From the NCBI RefSeq assembly GCF_000745475.1, contig NZ_JQJJ01000002.1, positions 1-64,000 on the forward strand: DNA of 64,000 bases, read 5' to 3'. The notes below the pieces were generated by a model. That model was not told the origin of the DNA and searched no databases. It saw only the letters and a program-made list of their open reading frames with translations. The DNA comes from Allobosea sp. UNC402CLCol. Its GTDB lineage: Bacteria > Pseudomonadota > Alphaproteobacteria > Rhizobiales > Beijerinckiaceae. Numbering within the stretch: position 1 is the first letter of the stretch; each line of letters begins with the position of its first letter. Of this stretch, positions 51,778 through 61,077 are shown one piece after another. Position numbers and translations under genes: made by a program.

Positions 51778-52011
51778 GTCATTTCGGCCGGCGCGAAGGT
51801 CAAGCCTCGCGTTGTCCGCCCTCGGCCGGCAATAAGCGAGTTGTAGATGGGCCATTGGGAGCAGATCGGCCGAGACAATGCCGAGGGGAGGGCGCGCAGG
51901 GCGGCCCTGCCTCGCTGGCGCCGGGCTTTGGGCAATCAGGGAAGGGCGGCCCTTGTGGCAGCGGCATGGATCGTGATGGCCGCTTCGCTGCTCAGGCTCT
52001 TCGAGATTGTC

Positions 52012-52145
52012 TAGAAGCCATCGTCTTAGGCCGCCGGTCTTTCGCTGAAGCGGTGATCGTTCCCCGCGCCACACGGCATCGGCTGTCAGATGTGGTCCCT
52101 TACCATATTCGGCCTTGTAGCCGAGATCAGCGCTTCCCCTGCATG
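52012..52145 (-). pseudogene. Degenerate copy of a Nudix-gene 5' end
   Basis: The minus strand encodes YKAEYGKGPHLTADAV, almost the same as residues 5-20 of the Nudix protein at 53381-53869, then diverges with a degraded version of the following strand (WRGERSPLQRKTGGLRRWLL). It overlaps the 3' end of the acyltransferase gene in another frame, so that gene's last residues are read from this copy. Confidence 0.65.
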
Positions 52146-53213
52146 CGGACCTTGTGGCCGATTTTGATGGGCACCGGCCTGGCTCGCCAGATCCATGAAA
52201 GGCCGCTCGACGACGCGGTACAGGAGCGCCGCGGCGGCAAGCGTTGCAATCAGTACGAAAACAGGAAAGAGGCCGAACCAAACCCAATTCGTCTGCGGGA
52301 ACAGGACCTGGCAGGTCATGGAACCAATCATCACGATCGGGAAATGCGTGAGATAGATGCCGTATGACCAGTCCCCGGCCCGGCTGCCGCCCCTGGCGAG
52401 TTTGCCCTGCAACGCAGCCGTTCCAAGCGCGGCGGCCACGAGAAGCGCCGCGGGGCCGCCCCACACGATCCAGCGCCATGGCCCGGGCTCGCTAGCGGTC
52501 ATGGCGAAACAGAAAAGAGCTGTCAGGGAGAGGCAGATTTGCGCTATGCCGGGGAGGGCAAGCTTGCCGGAGCGATGGAGCTCGTAGAGGCAAACACCTG
52601 CTGCGAACTCCAGGACAATCGGATTGGTCCAAAATTGCAGCGCCAGTGTCGCCGGCTCAAATAGCTTTCCCAGCACAGCCGGCAGCACAAGCATTCCCAC
52701 AATAAATACCAACGCTATCCCTTGGGAAAAACAAAGTGCGACCGCGAATAAGGCATAGAAAGCCATCTCGTAGTTGAGCGTCCAGCCGATGGCGAGGATA
52801 GGAGAGGTAATCCCGTCGACATTAACGGCCGGTAGAAAAAGGAAAGATGCCGCAACTGACGACCACGAAGTGTCACTCCAGGCACGGCTCCCGATCAAAA
52901 TAAAGGCGCAGATCATGACGCCGGTCATCAACCAGTATAACGGCACGACCCGCGCAAGACGACGCAGGAGGAAGCTCTTCCACGCCCCCGGCTTTCCGAA
53001 CAGCGAACGGCTGGAAAAAGCAATAATGAAACCGGAAATGACGAAGAAGATGTCTACGCCGGCAGCGAAGGGAAAGATCGCCAACGGCGAGTCGTACGGA
53101 CTAACGCCCAGGAAGCGCGTCGAAATGGCGTTCGCGGTATGCTCAACGAGCACCAGGAGGGCGGCAAATCCTCTCAAACCCTGCAAGTTGTCGAACCGTG
53201 GTTCGGACGCCAT
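52086..53213 (-). CDS. Acyltransferase-3 family membrane protein
   Basis: About 375 residues with ~10 hydrophobic helices. Family start FDNLQGLRGFAALLVLVEHT with the active-site His, the VDIFFVISGFIIAFSS motif and WTLNYEMAFYALF. Transfers acyl groups to surface polysaccharides at the inner membrane (NodX/OafA type). ATG 53213 chosen; ATG 53231 would add six residues. The last ~17 residues come from a foreign Nudix fragment, so the C-terminus has been altered. Confidence 0.88.
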   Translation of the reverse strand: MASEPRFDNLQGLRGFAALLVLVEHTANAISTRFLGVSPYDSPLAIFPFAAGVDIFFVISGFIIAFSSRSLFGKPGAWKSFLLRRLARVVPLYWLMTGVMICAFILIGSRAWSDTSWSSVAASFLFLPAVNVDGITSPILAIGWTLNYEMAFYALFAVALCFSQGIALVFIVGMLVLPAVLGKLFEPATLALQFWTNPIVLEFAAGVCLYELHRSGKLALPGIAQICLSLTALFCFAMTASEPGPWRWIVWGGPAALLVAAALGTAALQGKLARGGSRAGDWSYGIYLTHFPIVMIGSMTCQVLFPQTNWVWFGLFPVFVLIATLAAAALLYRVVERPFMDLASQAGAHQNRPQGPHAGEALISATRPNMVRDHI

Positions 53214-53380
53214 GCCGCCGCTTTGCCCCATTTCCCCCTTGCACGAGGCGCAGACAAGCATTCACTCACCTGCTTAGCAAGGTTTTGCCACATTCCACGG
53301 ACCGGCTGCTGGGGAGAGCGCGACCCATTCGCCAAGCCCGTGAATCTGCGGCGCTTCGCTGCCGAGGCTCTTCGGAGCCA

Positions 53381-53869
53381 TTAGAAGCCAGTGTCTTCGC
53401 CGACCTCACCAATCTCCTGGGCGCGGTAAGGTGCCAACAATGCCTCCACTATGGTGTTGTGGTCGGCATAGAGCTTTGGGATAGCGTACCACCTCGTCCA
53501 TTGCGCCGCTTCAGCGTCATCGCCGGCAAAGAGCTCCGGCCGCTTAATCTCCTCCGACAGGGTGATCAGAACGGCACCCGAGATGATGCGGCTCCGCGGA
53601 TCTCTCTCGATCGCATCGAACGCCAGAGGCCGATAGACACGGAGGATGAGCCCCGGCGTGGCCCGCAAGTCGACCCCTGCCTCTTCCTTGAACTCCCGGA
53701 TCGCGCAATCGCTGAAGGTCTCGCCCTGGTCGAGGAAACCACCAGGCAAAGCCCATTGCCCGCTGCTCTTTCGCCGGACCAGCGCAATTTCGTTCCCGCG
53801 CACGACCACTGCATCGGCCGTTAGGTGCGGACCCTTACCATATTTGGCCTCGTAGTCGGGATCAGGCAT
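53381..53869 (-). CDS. Nudix hydrolase
   Basis: 162 residues from ATG 53869. A complete Nudix box GGFLDQGETFSDCAIREFKE followed by EAGV lies near residue 45-67. Removes nucleoside diphosphates linked to another moiety; the substrate is not predictable. Its first 60 bp occur again, degenerate, beyond the acyltransferase gene at 52080-52145. Confidence 0.88.
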   Translation of the reverse strand: MPDPDYEAKYGKGPHLTADAVVVRGNEIALVRRKSSGQWALPGGFLDQGETFSDCAIREFKEEAGVDLRATPGLILRVYRPLAFDAIERDPRSRIISGAVLITLSEEIKRPELFAGDDAEAAQWTRWYAIPKLYADHNTIVEALLAPYRAQEIGEVGEDTGF

Positions 53870-53944
53870 CTCACTCCCCATCCGCATGTCGCTCGTCATC
53901 AAGTCTTCGGCGATTTTAGCCCGGGGCGAGGGCGCCTTCGGCAG

Positions 53945-54169
53945 CTACTGGCGCGAGGTATCAGGCGTGGTCTCCGGGGTTCCCGCAGTAGGCTCGTGCG
54001 CGAGTTGTTTGGCCAACTCCTGCGCCCCGGTCGGTGTCAGTGCGATGGTAATCGACTCGTTTCTGCCAGGCGCGGTCATCAGTTCGAAGCGAACAGCGAT
54101 GGCGTCAGGTCCTCGGAAGACCTGGAATCCGGCGACGCGAACTGCGGGGATCTCATTGCTCTTAGCCAT
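53945..54169 (-). CDS. Small hypothetical protein
   Basis: 74 residues from ATG 54169 with GGGAGGAAACC upstream. Beta-rich core (RVAGFQVFRGPDAIAVRFEL) and a Pro/Thr-rich tail. No family recognised. Position immediately 5' of the Nudix gene suggests co-transcription at most. Confidence 0.5.
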   Translation of the reverse strand: MAKSNEIPAVRVAGFQVFRGPDAIAVRFELMTAPGRNESITIALTPTGAQELAKQLAHEPTAGTPETTPDTSRQ

Positions 54170-54261
54170 GGTTTCCTCCCGATCCGTAGGGGATGACAAT
54201 CCATTGCGCGCGTCAGTGGAGTCAAATGCGGGCTCTTACTCCCCTTGCGCCCGGATGGCTG

Positions 54262-54372
54262 TGGCACTGATCCACCCCCGTTGAATTGGTCCACCCTGAA
54301 GTATGTCTTTTGGCAGACAGGAGGACCGCGATGCCGAGGAAGCGTCACAAGCCTGACGAGATCGTCGCGTAG
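54262..54372 (+). mobile_element. Left end of an IS3-like element with start of orfA
   Basis: A terminal-repeat-like region (GATCCACCCCCGTTGA) is followed by GGAGGACCGCG and an ATG starting MPRKRHKPDEIVA, the usual start of IS3-family OrfA, but a stop occurs after 13 codons at a junction (54370). Only the left end remains. Confidence 0.65.
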
Positions 54373-54681
54373 CCGCGCCCATGAACCGGCGATCTTTTAC
54401 CGAGAAAGCTGAGCTGGAGCGCTTCCGTCTGCGGTTGAGCGCCAAAGATCACCCAATCACCGCCCCGGTTGGAAGCGCACGGAGATGGCTTGGACCTACC
54501 AACTTCCGCTTTCCAGCTGGCCTCGAACGCTGGCTTGGCGCAGAGCGCCGGCGGACCGCGGCTCCAAATCGATGAAGCCGGCGTCGGTTGGACCATGGCG
54601 CACTGAAGCATCGTGGCCGCGTTTCGGAGCCGTCCAGCGCCCGGCCGCGATGACGTTGTGCTTGATACAGGCGCGCCAGGC
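54373..54681. other. Further IS-like debris, no intact gene
   Basis: About 300 bp after the IS3-like end with no credible gene. A minus-strand frame with LSFLGKRSPVHGRG looks like noise coding often annotated beside IS remnants; I do not call it. Confidence 0.4.
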
Positions 54682-56940
54682 TCAGGCCGTTCCGATCAGC
54701 TGCTCCAGCCCGATCGGGAAGCGGCGGCAGCGAATGCCGGTCGCGTGCCAAACCGCGTTGGCAATGGCTCCGGCCGAACCTGTAATGCCGATCTCGCCGA
54801 CGCCCTTGATACCGAGCGCGTTGACGTGCGGGTCATGTTCGTCGACCAGGATTGCCTCGACATGCGGCACGTCGGCATTGACCGGGACATGGTACTCGGC
54901 GAGATCGCCGTTCATGATCCGGCCCGAGCGCCTGTCGATGATCGCCTTCTCGTGCAGCGCAAAGGAGATGCCCCAGATCATGCCGCCATAATACTGGCTG
55001 CGCACGAGATGCGGGTTGATGATCCGCCCCGCGGCGAAGGCGCCGATCAGCCTGCTGACGCGAATCTGGCCGAGATCGGGATCGACCTTCACCTCGGCGA
55101 AGACCGCGCCATGGGCGTGCATCGCATAGCTTTCCTGCGCCGCCGGATCAGCCGCGGCCTTGCCGCCGGCTTCGATCTGCTGAAGGCCCGCCCGCGCGAG
55201 GATGTCGGCATAGGCCTCGCTGCGGCTGGCGTCGTCGCGCCGGTGCAGGCGGCCCTCGCGGGCGATCACGCCCTGGTTGCCGGCGCCGAACAGAGGCGAG
55301 CGCTCGTCGCCGGTCGCGAGATCGGCGAGCTTGGCGATGACCGCAGCGCCTGCGTTGTGGATCGCCATGCCGGCCGTGGCCGTATGGGCCGAGCCGCCGG
55401 CGATGCCGGCATCGGGCAGATCCGAGGTGCCCGAGGCGAAGTCGACCTTGTCGAGGTCGAGGCCCAGGCCGTCCGCGGCGATCTGCGCCAGCGCCGTCCA
55501 GGCGCCCTGGCCCATGTCGTGGGCGCCGATCTCCATGCGCCCGGAACCATCCGCCCTGATGATGGCGCGGGCCTGCGCCTGGAACATCAGCGCGGGAAAA
55601 GTCGCGGTGCCAACGCCCCAGCCGACGAGGAAGCCGGCTTCGTCCCGCTTCGAACGCGGTGCGAGCGGCCGTGTCGACCAGCCGAAACGCTCCGCCCCTT
55701 GCGCGTAGCACTCGCGCAGCGCCTTCGACGAAAAGGGCTTGCCGGAGATCGGCTCGACCTCGGCATAGTTTTTCAGGCGGAAGGCGAGCGGATCCATGCC
55801 GCAGGCGAAGGCCGCCTCGTCGATGGCGCTTTCCAGCGCGATCGAACCGGTCGCCTCGCCTGGCGCGCGCATGAAAAGCGGTGTCCCCGTATCGGTGCGC
55901 ACCGCCTCATGCGCGGTCGCGATCGCCTTCGCCGCATAGAGCGTGTGCGAGGCATCCGCGGCCGGCTCGAAGAAGTCATCGAAGCTGCTCGACGCCGTCA
56001 GGGCGTGATGATCGAGCGCGGTCAGCCGGCCTCCCGCATCCGTGCCCAGCCGCAGCGTCTGGCGGGTCGGCGCGCGATGGCCGACCGGGCCGTACATCTG
56101 CTCGCGGCGCAGCACCAGCTTGACCGGGCGGCCGACCAGCTTGGCCGCCATGATGCCGAGCACTTGCGGGCCGGCAACCAGCCCCTTTGAGCCGAAGCCG
56201 CCGCCGAGGAAGGGGCTGCGGATATGGATCGTCTCCGGCGCGATGCCGAACAGGCCGGCGATGCGCGCTTGGGCCATCGCCATGCCCTGGCTCGGCGTGT
56301 CGATCACCAGGCCGGCCTCGGTCCATTCCGCGACGATGGCGTGGGGCTCCATGGCGTTGTGATATTGCGAGGGCGTCTCGTAGACCGCCTCGGTCACCTT
56401 GGCGGCGTCCTTGAGCCCTTGCTCGACATCGCCATGGCTGACGGCGGGCGGGTTGCCGACGCCGACGCCGGGCGGCACGAAACGCTCCCCGTCGAGGCCG
56501 ATGCGTGCCGTTTGCGTCTCATAGACCGGCGCCAGCAGTGTTGCGCCTTCGGTCGCCGCCTCCAGCGTCTCGGCGATCACGACCGCGATCGGCTGGCGCG
56601 GGTAGCGCACCTTGTCGTTCTGCAGCAGGTCGAGCCGGAACATGAAGGGGTTGCTCTTCTCGTCCGGGTCCATGGCGAGCTTCGGCTTATGCGCCGGGGT
56701 CATGACGTCGACGACGCCGGGATGGGCTTTTGCGGCAGCGACATCGAGCGAGGCGACACGGCCGCGAGCGATGCCGGCGACCGCCATCACCGCGTAGAGC
56801 ATGCCGGTGGGGTGATGGTCGGCGGCGTAAGGGGCGGCGCCGGTGACCTTGAGGACACCGTCGCGGCGGGTCAGCGGCTGGCCGATATTGGAGCCGTGGC
56901 GCTGATGCCGGGCAGATTGGCTGAGCGTGATCTCAGGCAT
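54682..56940 (-). CDS. Molybdopterin-binding subunit of a second aldehyde/xanthine-type dehydrogenase
   Basis: 752 residues. Hammerhead DGVLKVTGAAPYAADHHPTG, cofactor loops FLGGGFGSKGLVAG and MRAPGEATGS, and active-site Glu in KGVGEIGITGSAGAIANAVW. Related to the enzyme at 36917-39124 but clearly distinct. With the FAD and 2Fe-2S genes it forms a second PaoABC-type complex; here no subunit has a Tat signal, so it is probably cytoplasmic. Confidence 0.9.
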   Translation of the reverse strand: MPEITLSQSARHQRHGSNIGQPLTRRDGVLKVTGAAPYAADHHPTGMLYAVMAVAGIARGRVASLDVAAAKAHPGVVDVMTPAHKPKLAMDPDEKSNPFMFRLDLLQNDKVRYPRQPIAVVIAETLEAATEGATLLAPVYETQTARIGLDGERFVPPGVGVGNPPAVSHGDVEQGLKDAAKVTEAVYETPSQYHNAMEPHAIVAEWTEAGLVIDTPSQGMAMAQARIAGLFGIAPETIHIRSPFLGGGFGSKGLVAGPQVLGIMAAKLVGRPVKLVLRREQMYGPVGHRAPTRQTLRLGTDAGGRLTALDHHALTASSSFDDFFEPAADASHTLYAAKAIATAHEAVRTDTGTPLFMRAPGEATGSIALESAIDEAAFACGMDPLAFRLKNYAEVEPISGKPFSSKALRECYAQGAERFGWSTRPLAPRSKRDEAGFLVGWGVGTATFPALMFQAQARAIIRADGSGRMEIGAHDMGQGAWTALAQIAADGLGLDLDKVDFASGTSDLPDAGIAGGSAHTATAGMAIHNAGAAVIAKLADLATGDERSPLFGAGNQGVIAREGRLHRRDDASRSEAYADILARAGLQQIEAGGKAAADPAAQESYAMHAHGAVFAEVKVDPDLGQIRVSRLIGAFAAGRIINPHLVRSQYYGGMIWGISFALHEKAIIDRRSGRIMNGDLAEYHVPVNADVPHVEAILVDEHDPHVNALGIKGVGEIGITGSAGAIANAVWHATGIRCRRFPIGLEQLIGTA

Positions 56941-57991
56941 GTGCGAGCGCTCCGGGCATGGTCGAGAAAGGGGAGGCGGGCAGGGCGGCGATCTGCGCGG
57001 GCGTGCCCGCCGCCGCTTCGTTCAGGGCGCGGACAAGGATGCGGCGCGCCAGTTCGATCTTGTGAGCGTTGTGGCCGGACGGCTTGGCTTCGGCCAGGGC
57101 GATCTCGGCCGCGCGCTTGAACGCCTCGGGCGTCGGCTCGGCACCGACGAGCAGGGCTTCCGCCTCGCGGCAACGCCAGGGCTTGGCCGCGACGCTGCCG
57201 AGCGCGAGCCGTACCTGCGCGATCCTGCCGGCTCCGAGGTGAAGCGCGGCGGCGGCTGAAACCACCGCGAAGGCATAGGAGGTGCGCTCGCGTAGCTTGA
57301 GATAACGGCTATGGGACGCGAAAGCCGCCGCGGCGGCCGGAAGCCTGACGGCCACGATCAGGTCACTGGGTTCGAGCACGGTGTCACGTTCCGGATGTTC
57401 TCCGGGCAGGCGATGCAACGCGTCGAGCAGGATGTCGCGGCGGCCGTCGCGGCCTTCGACCTCGACGATCGCATCGAGTGCCGCGAGCGGCACACAGAAA
57501 TCGGACGGATGCGTCGCGATACAGGACGGGCTCCAGCCGAGCACGGCATGGCCGCTGTTTTCGCCCTGAAGCGCATCGCAGCCGCTGCCCGGCACGCGCT
57601 TATTACAGGCGCTCTCGACGTCGTAGAAATAAGCGCAGCGCGTCCGCTGCAGCAGGTTTCCGCCGACCGTGGCAGCGTTGCGCAATTGCGCGGAAGCGCC
57701 CGAGAGCAGCGCCTCGCTCACCATCGGGAAGGCCTCTGCGAAGCCGGTGTCATAGGCGAGCGTGGCGTTGCGCACCATCGCACCGATGCGGAAGCCGCCA
57801 TCGGGCAAACGCTCGATCCGGTCGAGACCCGGCAGATGCGTCACATCGACGAGGCGATCGGGCCGGGCCACGCCCACCTTCATCAAGTCGAGCAAATTGG
57901 TGCCGGCCGCGAGATAGACTGCGCCCGTTTGCGCGGTTGCGGCGACGGCCTCGGTGACCGAGGCGGGGCGGATATAGTCGAAGATCTTCAC
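56933..57991 (-). CDS. FAD-binding subunit of the second dehydrogenase
   Basis: 352 residues from a GTG overlapping the 2Fe-2S stop. FAD loop [40 protein letters not shown] and the Cys-rich insertion (SACNKRVPGSGCDALQG) as in PaoB. It overlaps the Mo-subunit gene by 8 bp. Confidence 0.9.
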   Translation of the reverse strand: MKIFDYIRPASVTEAVAATAQTGAVYLAAGTNLLDLMKVGVARPDRLVDVTHLPGLDRIERLPDGGFRIGAMVRNATLAYDTGFAEAFPMVSEALLSGASAQLRNAATVGGNLLQRTRCAYFYDVESACNKRVPGSGCDALQGENSGHAVLGWSPSCIATHPSDFCVPLAALDAIVEVEGRDGRRDILLDALHRLPGEHPERDTVLEPSDLIVAVRLPAAAAAFASHSRYLKLRERTSYAFAVVSAAAALHLGAGRIAQVRLALGSVAAKPWRCREAEALLVGAEPTPEAFKRAAEIALAEAKPSGHNAHKIELARRILVRALNEAAAGTPAQIAALPASPFSTMPGALAHA

Positions 57992-58482
57992 GCCGCGGCC
58001 CTCCCGTCGCCGGCCATCGCCTTCTGCGCGTCCAGCACGGCCTCGGTGATGCCGGCATAGGCGGCGCAGCGGCAGATATTGCCGCTCATCAGCTCGCGGA
58101 TGCGCTCGGGATCGTCTCCGGCCTGTCCCTCGCGGATCAGCCCGATCGCGCTCATGATCTGGCCCGGCGTGCAGAAGCCGCACTGGAAGCCGTCATGGGC
58201 GATGAAGGCTTCCTGTACGGGATGCAGCGCGCCCTCCCGCCCGACGCTCTCGATCGTCTCGACGCTGGCGCCGTCGAGGCTGACCGCCAGAGCGAGACAG
58301 GAGTTGATGCGCCGGCCGTCAACGAGCACGGTGCACGCGCCGCATTGGCCGCGGTCGCAGCCCTTCTTGGTGCCGCTGAGGTCGAGGCGCTCCCGCAGGA
58401 GGTCGAGAAGGGTGACCCGGGGATCGTCGAGCTCGATCCGTCGCAAGTCACCGTTGATGGTCAGGTTGATGGAGAAAATCAT
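57988..58482 (-). CDS. 2Fe-2S subunit of the second dehydrogenase
   Basis: 164 residues. Ferredoxin cluster [20 protein letters not shown], second cluster GFQCGFCTPGQ and SGNICRCAAYAGITEA. Starts at ATG 58482 without signal peptide. First gene of the operon; its promoter faces the TetR gene. Confidence 0.9.
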   Translation of the reverse strand: MIFSINLTINGDLRRIELDDPRVTLLDLLRERLDLSGTKKGCDRGQCGACTVLVDGRRINSCLALAVSLDGASVETIESVGREGALHPVQEAFIAHDGFQCGFCTPGQIMSAIGLIREGQAGDDPERIRELMSGNICRCAAYAGITEAVLDAQKAMAGDGRAAA

Positions 58483-58625
58483 ACACCGTTCCAATCAAAT
58501 GAGGCGTCTGGTCTGGCTGTCGCCGCGGCCTTGGGGCATGCTCCTTCAACCGCGGCGTCGCGCATCGGGTCCAGCGATCGCATGTCGCGAAGGCGGGAAC
58601 GGCGATCGCGGCCGCCCCTGACAAT

Positions 58626-58642
58626 ACGGAGGCATCCTCCGT
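58626..58642. promoter_or_regulatory. TetR-type operator
   Basis: ACGGAGG-CAT-CCTCCGT, 7-bp arms within AATACGGAGG...CCTCCGTTTT, in the divergent region between the dehydrogenase operon and the TetR gene and just upstream of the TetR start. The form matches well-known TetR/AcrR operators. Confidence 0.75.
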
Positions 58643-58679
58643 TTTACAAGTTTTCCAGGAAAGTTTCGTGTCGACAGCG

Positions 58680-59288
58680 ATGAAGGACGAGCCCGCCAGC
58701 ACCGGACGCAAGCCCCGCGCGGACGCCGCTCGCAATCGCGATCGGTTGCTCCAAGCCGCTCGCGAGGTCTTCGGCACCGGGCGAGCCGAAGCTAGCCTGG
58801 AGGCGGTTGCGCGACAGGCTGGCGTTGGAATCGGCACGCTCTATCGGCACTTTCCGACCCGCGAGGCCTTGTTCGAAGCGGTTTACCGTCACGAGGTCGA
58901 TCAGCTCGCCGCGCTGGCCGGGACGCTGGCGAAGGAGGCCGGACCGGTCGAAGCCTTGCGGCAATGGCTGCAGGCACAGGTCCAGCTGGTCGCGACCAAG
59001 AAGGGGATGCTCGCGGCCCTGGCGCTGGCGGCGCACGCACCCGCCGACCTCTACACCTATTCTTTCGAGCGGCTGACGGCTGCCATCGGGACCCTCCTGA
59101 ACCGGGCCGTGGAAGCGGGTGAGTTGCGCTCCGATGTTAGCGCGGAGGAGATTCTGCGCGCGCTGATCGGCATGTGCTACCTGCACGATAAGCCGGGATG
59201 GCAGGCCACGGTCGTGCGCCTCGCCAATGTATTCGTCGACGGCCTTTTGGTCCCTGGGGTTCGCCCTGTCGATAGCAGCAAAGCGTAA
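58680..59288 (+). CDS. TetR/AcrR-family regulator
   Basis: About 202 residues. N-terminal HTH (RDRLLQAAREVFGTGRAEAS, then ARQAGVGIGTLYRHFPTREA) and a helical ligand-binding domain. Probably represses the divergent dehydrogenase operon until an aldehyde or heterocyclic substrate is present. ATG 58680 used; a GTG 12 bp upstream is possible. Confidence 0.9.
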   Translation: MKDEPASTGRKPRADAARNRDRLLQAAREVFGTGRAEASLEAVARQAGVGIGTLYRHFPTREALFEAVYRHEVDQLAALAGTLAKEAGPVEALRQWLQAQVQLVATKKGMLAALALAAHAPADLYTYSFERLTAAIGTLLNRAVEAGELRSDVSAEEILRALIGMCYLHDKPGWQATVVRLANVFVDGLLVPGVRPVDSSKA

Positions 59289-59511
59289 CGAGGGCTGTTC
59301 TCAACCTCGACCGCCATTGTCTCGAATTCTTTACAAGGAGCGTATAGGTGGCGCCGACTTTGGTGCTCCGGCCTAGAGTCCGCTATAGGCCGGTAACAAA
59401 GCCCGATCCGGAAAGTCCACTTTCGCGTACGGCATGGGCTTGAGCTCGATCATGCACAGCCTGGCAATTGGGCAAGCGCAGGAAAGAGAAGCGCGAGTCG
59501 TCTGAGGCACG

Positions 59512-59940
59512 TCAGACAATGTCTATCCGCTTGACCAGCCTCACGCCCGCGCTGTGGACCACTTGCAAGGGGCATTCCATCCCGACCGCTTTCAGCTTAG
59601 AGCGCAGGCGCGCCAGAAGCGCGTCGAAACGCCGGCTTTCGGGGTCGATCCGAGCATGGCCGAACAGGCCCATGATCAGATCCCGCGAAACTGTTTCGTC
59701 CGGCCGCGTCGCCAGATGCTCGAGCAGGATCACCTCCCGAATCGAAAGCTTCACCGATCTGGTGTCCGGAGAACGCAGAACTTGCGTTTGCCGATTGAGT
59801 CTTCACGCTACGCCCTCAGGCGCCTCGATGGCGGTGACTCGTCTCGCGCCTGCGATTTCGTCTGATCCGCGGCGCATACGTCGGCCGAGATTGAGGACCG
59901 CCAACGCGAGCTCCTCGGTGTCGACGGGCAGGCCAGGGCG
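59512..59940 (-). pseudogene. Broken OmpR-type response regulator
   Basis: In one minus-strand frame the tail of a receiver domain (LPVDTEELALAVLNLGRRMR) is followed by a linker, an in-frame TGA at about 59811, and a winged-helix output domain (RSVKLSIREVILLEHLATRP and FDALLARLRSKLKAVG). The receiver's front part with the phosphorylated Asp is missing. Truncated and interrupted; not functional as a regulator. Confidence 0.65.
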
Positions 59941-60024
59941 AGCACCGAAGGTCCCTTTCCGGTCGGTTAGTGAATGTCGCCTGATGGCGTTATTTCGGCA
60001 TTCGGATTATCCTGTGGGGGCTTG

Positions 60025-60423
60025 CTACCACAGGCGTTTGACTGCGAATCCGTCGAATAGCGCTTCGTTCGATATCAGCACCATGTCCTCGGATTGAGCC
60101 TGGGCAATCAGGAAGCGGTCGAACGGGTCCTTGTGTGCAATGTTCATTTCACCGGCTCGCAGGGCATGGTGGACGGTGATCGCCAGTTCAGCAAAACCCT
60201 GATCGGCGATGATCGTCTCGAAGTCCTGCGCGAGCAGGGCGGCGTCAGGGAGCTTGCCTATGCGGAATTTGGTGGCAACCTCCATGGCTGAGGCGGCACT
60301 GACGGCAACGCTGTTGCCCTCGTCCTCGATGGCCTCGCGGGCCCGACGGCTCAGCGCCTCGTCACCCGCGAGCCACCAAATCAGAGCATGGGTATCGAGT
60401 AGCAGCCTCAAGTGAGATTCCAT
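60025..60423 (-). CDS. VapC-type PIN-domain toxin
   Basis: 132 residues. PIN acidic residues are present: RLLLDTHALIWWLAGD, SAMEVATKFRIGKL and NIAHKDPFDRFLIAQAQ. Expected to cleave tRNA or other RNA with Mg2+. Overlaps the antitoxin gene by 16 bp. Confidence 0.88.
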   Translation of the reverse strand: MESHLRLLLDTHALIWWLAGDEALSRRAREAIEDEGNSVAVSAASAMEVATKFRIGKLPDAALLAQDFETIIADQGFAELAITVHHALRAGEMNIAHKDPFDRFLIAQAQSEDMVLISNEALFDGFAVKRLW

Positions 60424-60641
60424 CCCACGAGTTCGTCCTCTGGCAACGGCTCGTCAAAGCGCGCATCGACGGCAATCTTTCCTTTGAGTGCCCCAAAGCG
60501 CCGTTTGCCGCGTGGCGCGACCGGCACCAAGCGTACTACTGGCACGTTACCACGAGCGATGACGACATCCCCGCCCTCCAGGGCGTCTGCGATCAGTTTG
60601 GATAGATTGGTCTTCGCATCGTGAACCGAGAACTGGGCCAT
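60408..60641 (-). CDS. Phd/YefM-type antitoxin partner
   Basis: 77 residues from ATG 60641 (AAGGAG eight bases upstream; an ATG two codons earlier is too close to it). MAQFSVHDAKTNLSKLIADA and DVVIARGNVPVVRLVP are typical of Phd/YefM antitoxins found with VapC. The acidic tail (DEPLPEDELVGWNL) should bind the toxin. Confidence 0.85.
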   Translation of the reverse strand: MAQFSVHDAKTNLSKLIADALEGGDVVIARGNVPVVRLVPVAPRGKRRFGALKGKIAVDARFDEPLPEDELVGWNLT

Positions 60642-60650
60642 GAGCATTCT

Positions 60651-60673
60651 CCTTAGCTAAGGATATAGCTAAG
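60651..60673. promoter_or_regulatory. Antitoxin operator
   Basis: Perfect palindrome CCTTAGCTAAGG (60651-60662) followed by a second TAGCTAAG half-site, directly upstream of the antitoxin and overlapping its ribosome-binding region. Typical autoregulatory site of Phd-type systems. Confidence 0.6.
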
Positions 60674-61077
60674 CACTCCACACCGGGCAAGAACCGTGCT
60701 GTTTTCGGGCTGAACCACAATCCGCTGCGCACGACTCCCAGCGGAATAATCGCCATCGAGAAGGGCATCGACATCTTCGAAGGATATCTCCGCAAGCAGT
60801 CGTCGATCGGATCGCTGTTGCGATCGCCCGCATCTGCGTAAAAGCTGCGCGAGAATCCTAAAGCTCTGCCGAACTCGGCGAAATCGCTCCCATCGGCGCG
60901 CGCATCAATTGCGCACATCCTCGCTCCAAAATCCTTCTCGTCGCGGTTGCCACACCGGCTGGCCAGGGACGGCTGGTGGCAGGAGAGCATGGTGCCGAAC
61001 GCCTGCACCGAAATCCTCGCCTTCCCGGCCCGGCTAGCCGCTGCCGCCGATGGCGTTTCCAGCCGAGATCGACAGCC
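60674..61077. other. No recognisable gene
   Basis: About 400 bp. A long minus-strand frame crosses it but its protein has no family features and covers the start of the DUF4173 gene in antisense; I regard it as a shadow or decayed sequence. Confidence 0.4.

Noticed and set aside
54345..54611. Minus-strand 88-codon ORF with LSFLGKRSPVHGRG
   Set aside because: Looks like noise coding around IS remnants; no convincing family and no ribosome binding site.
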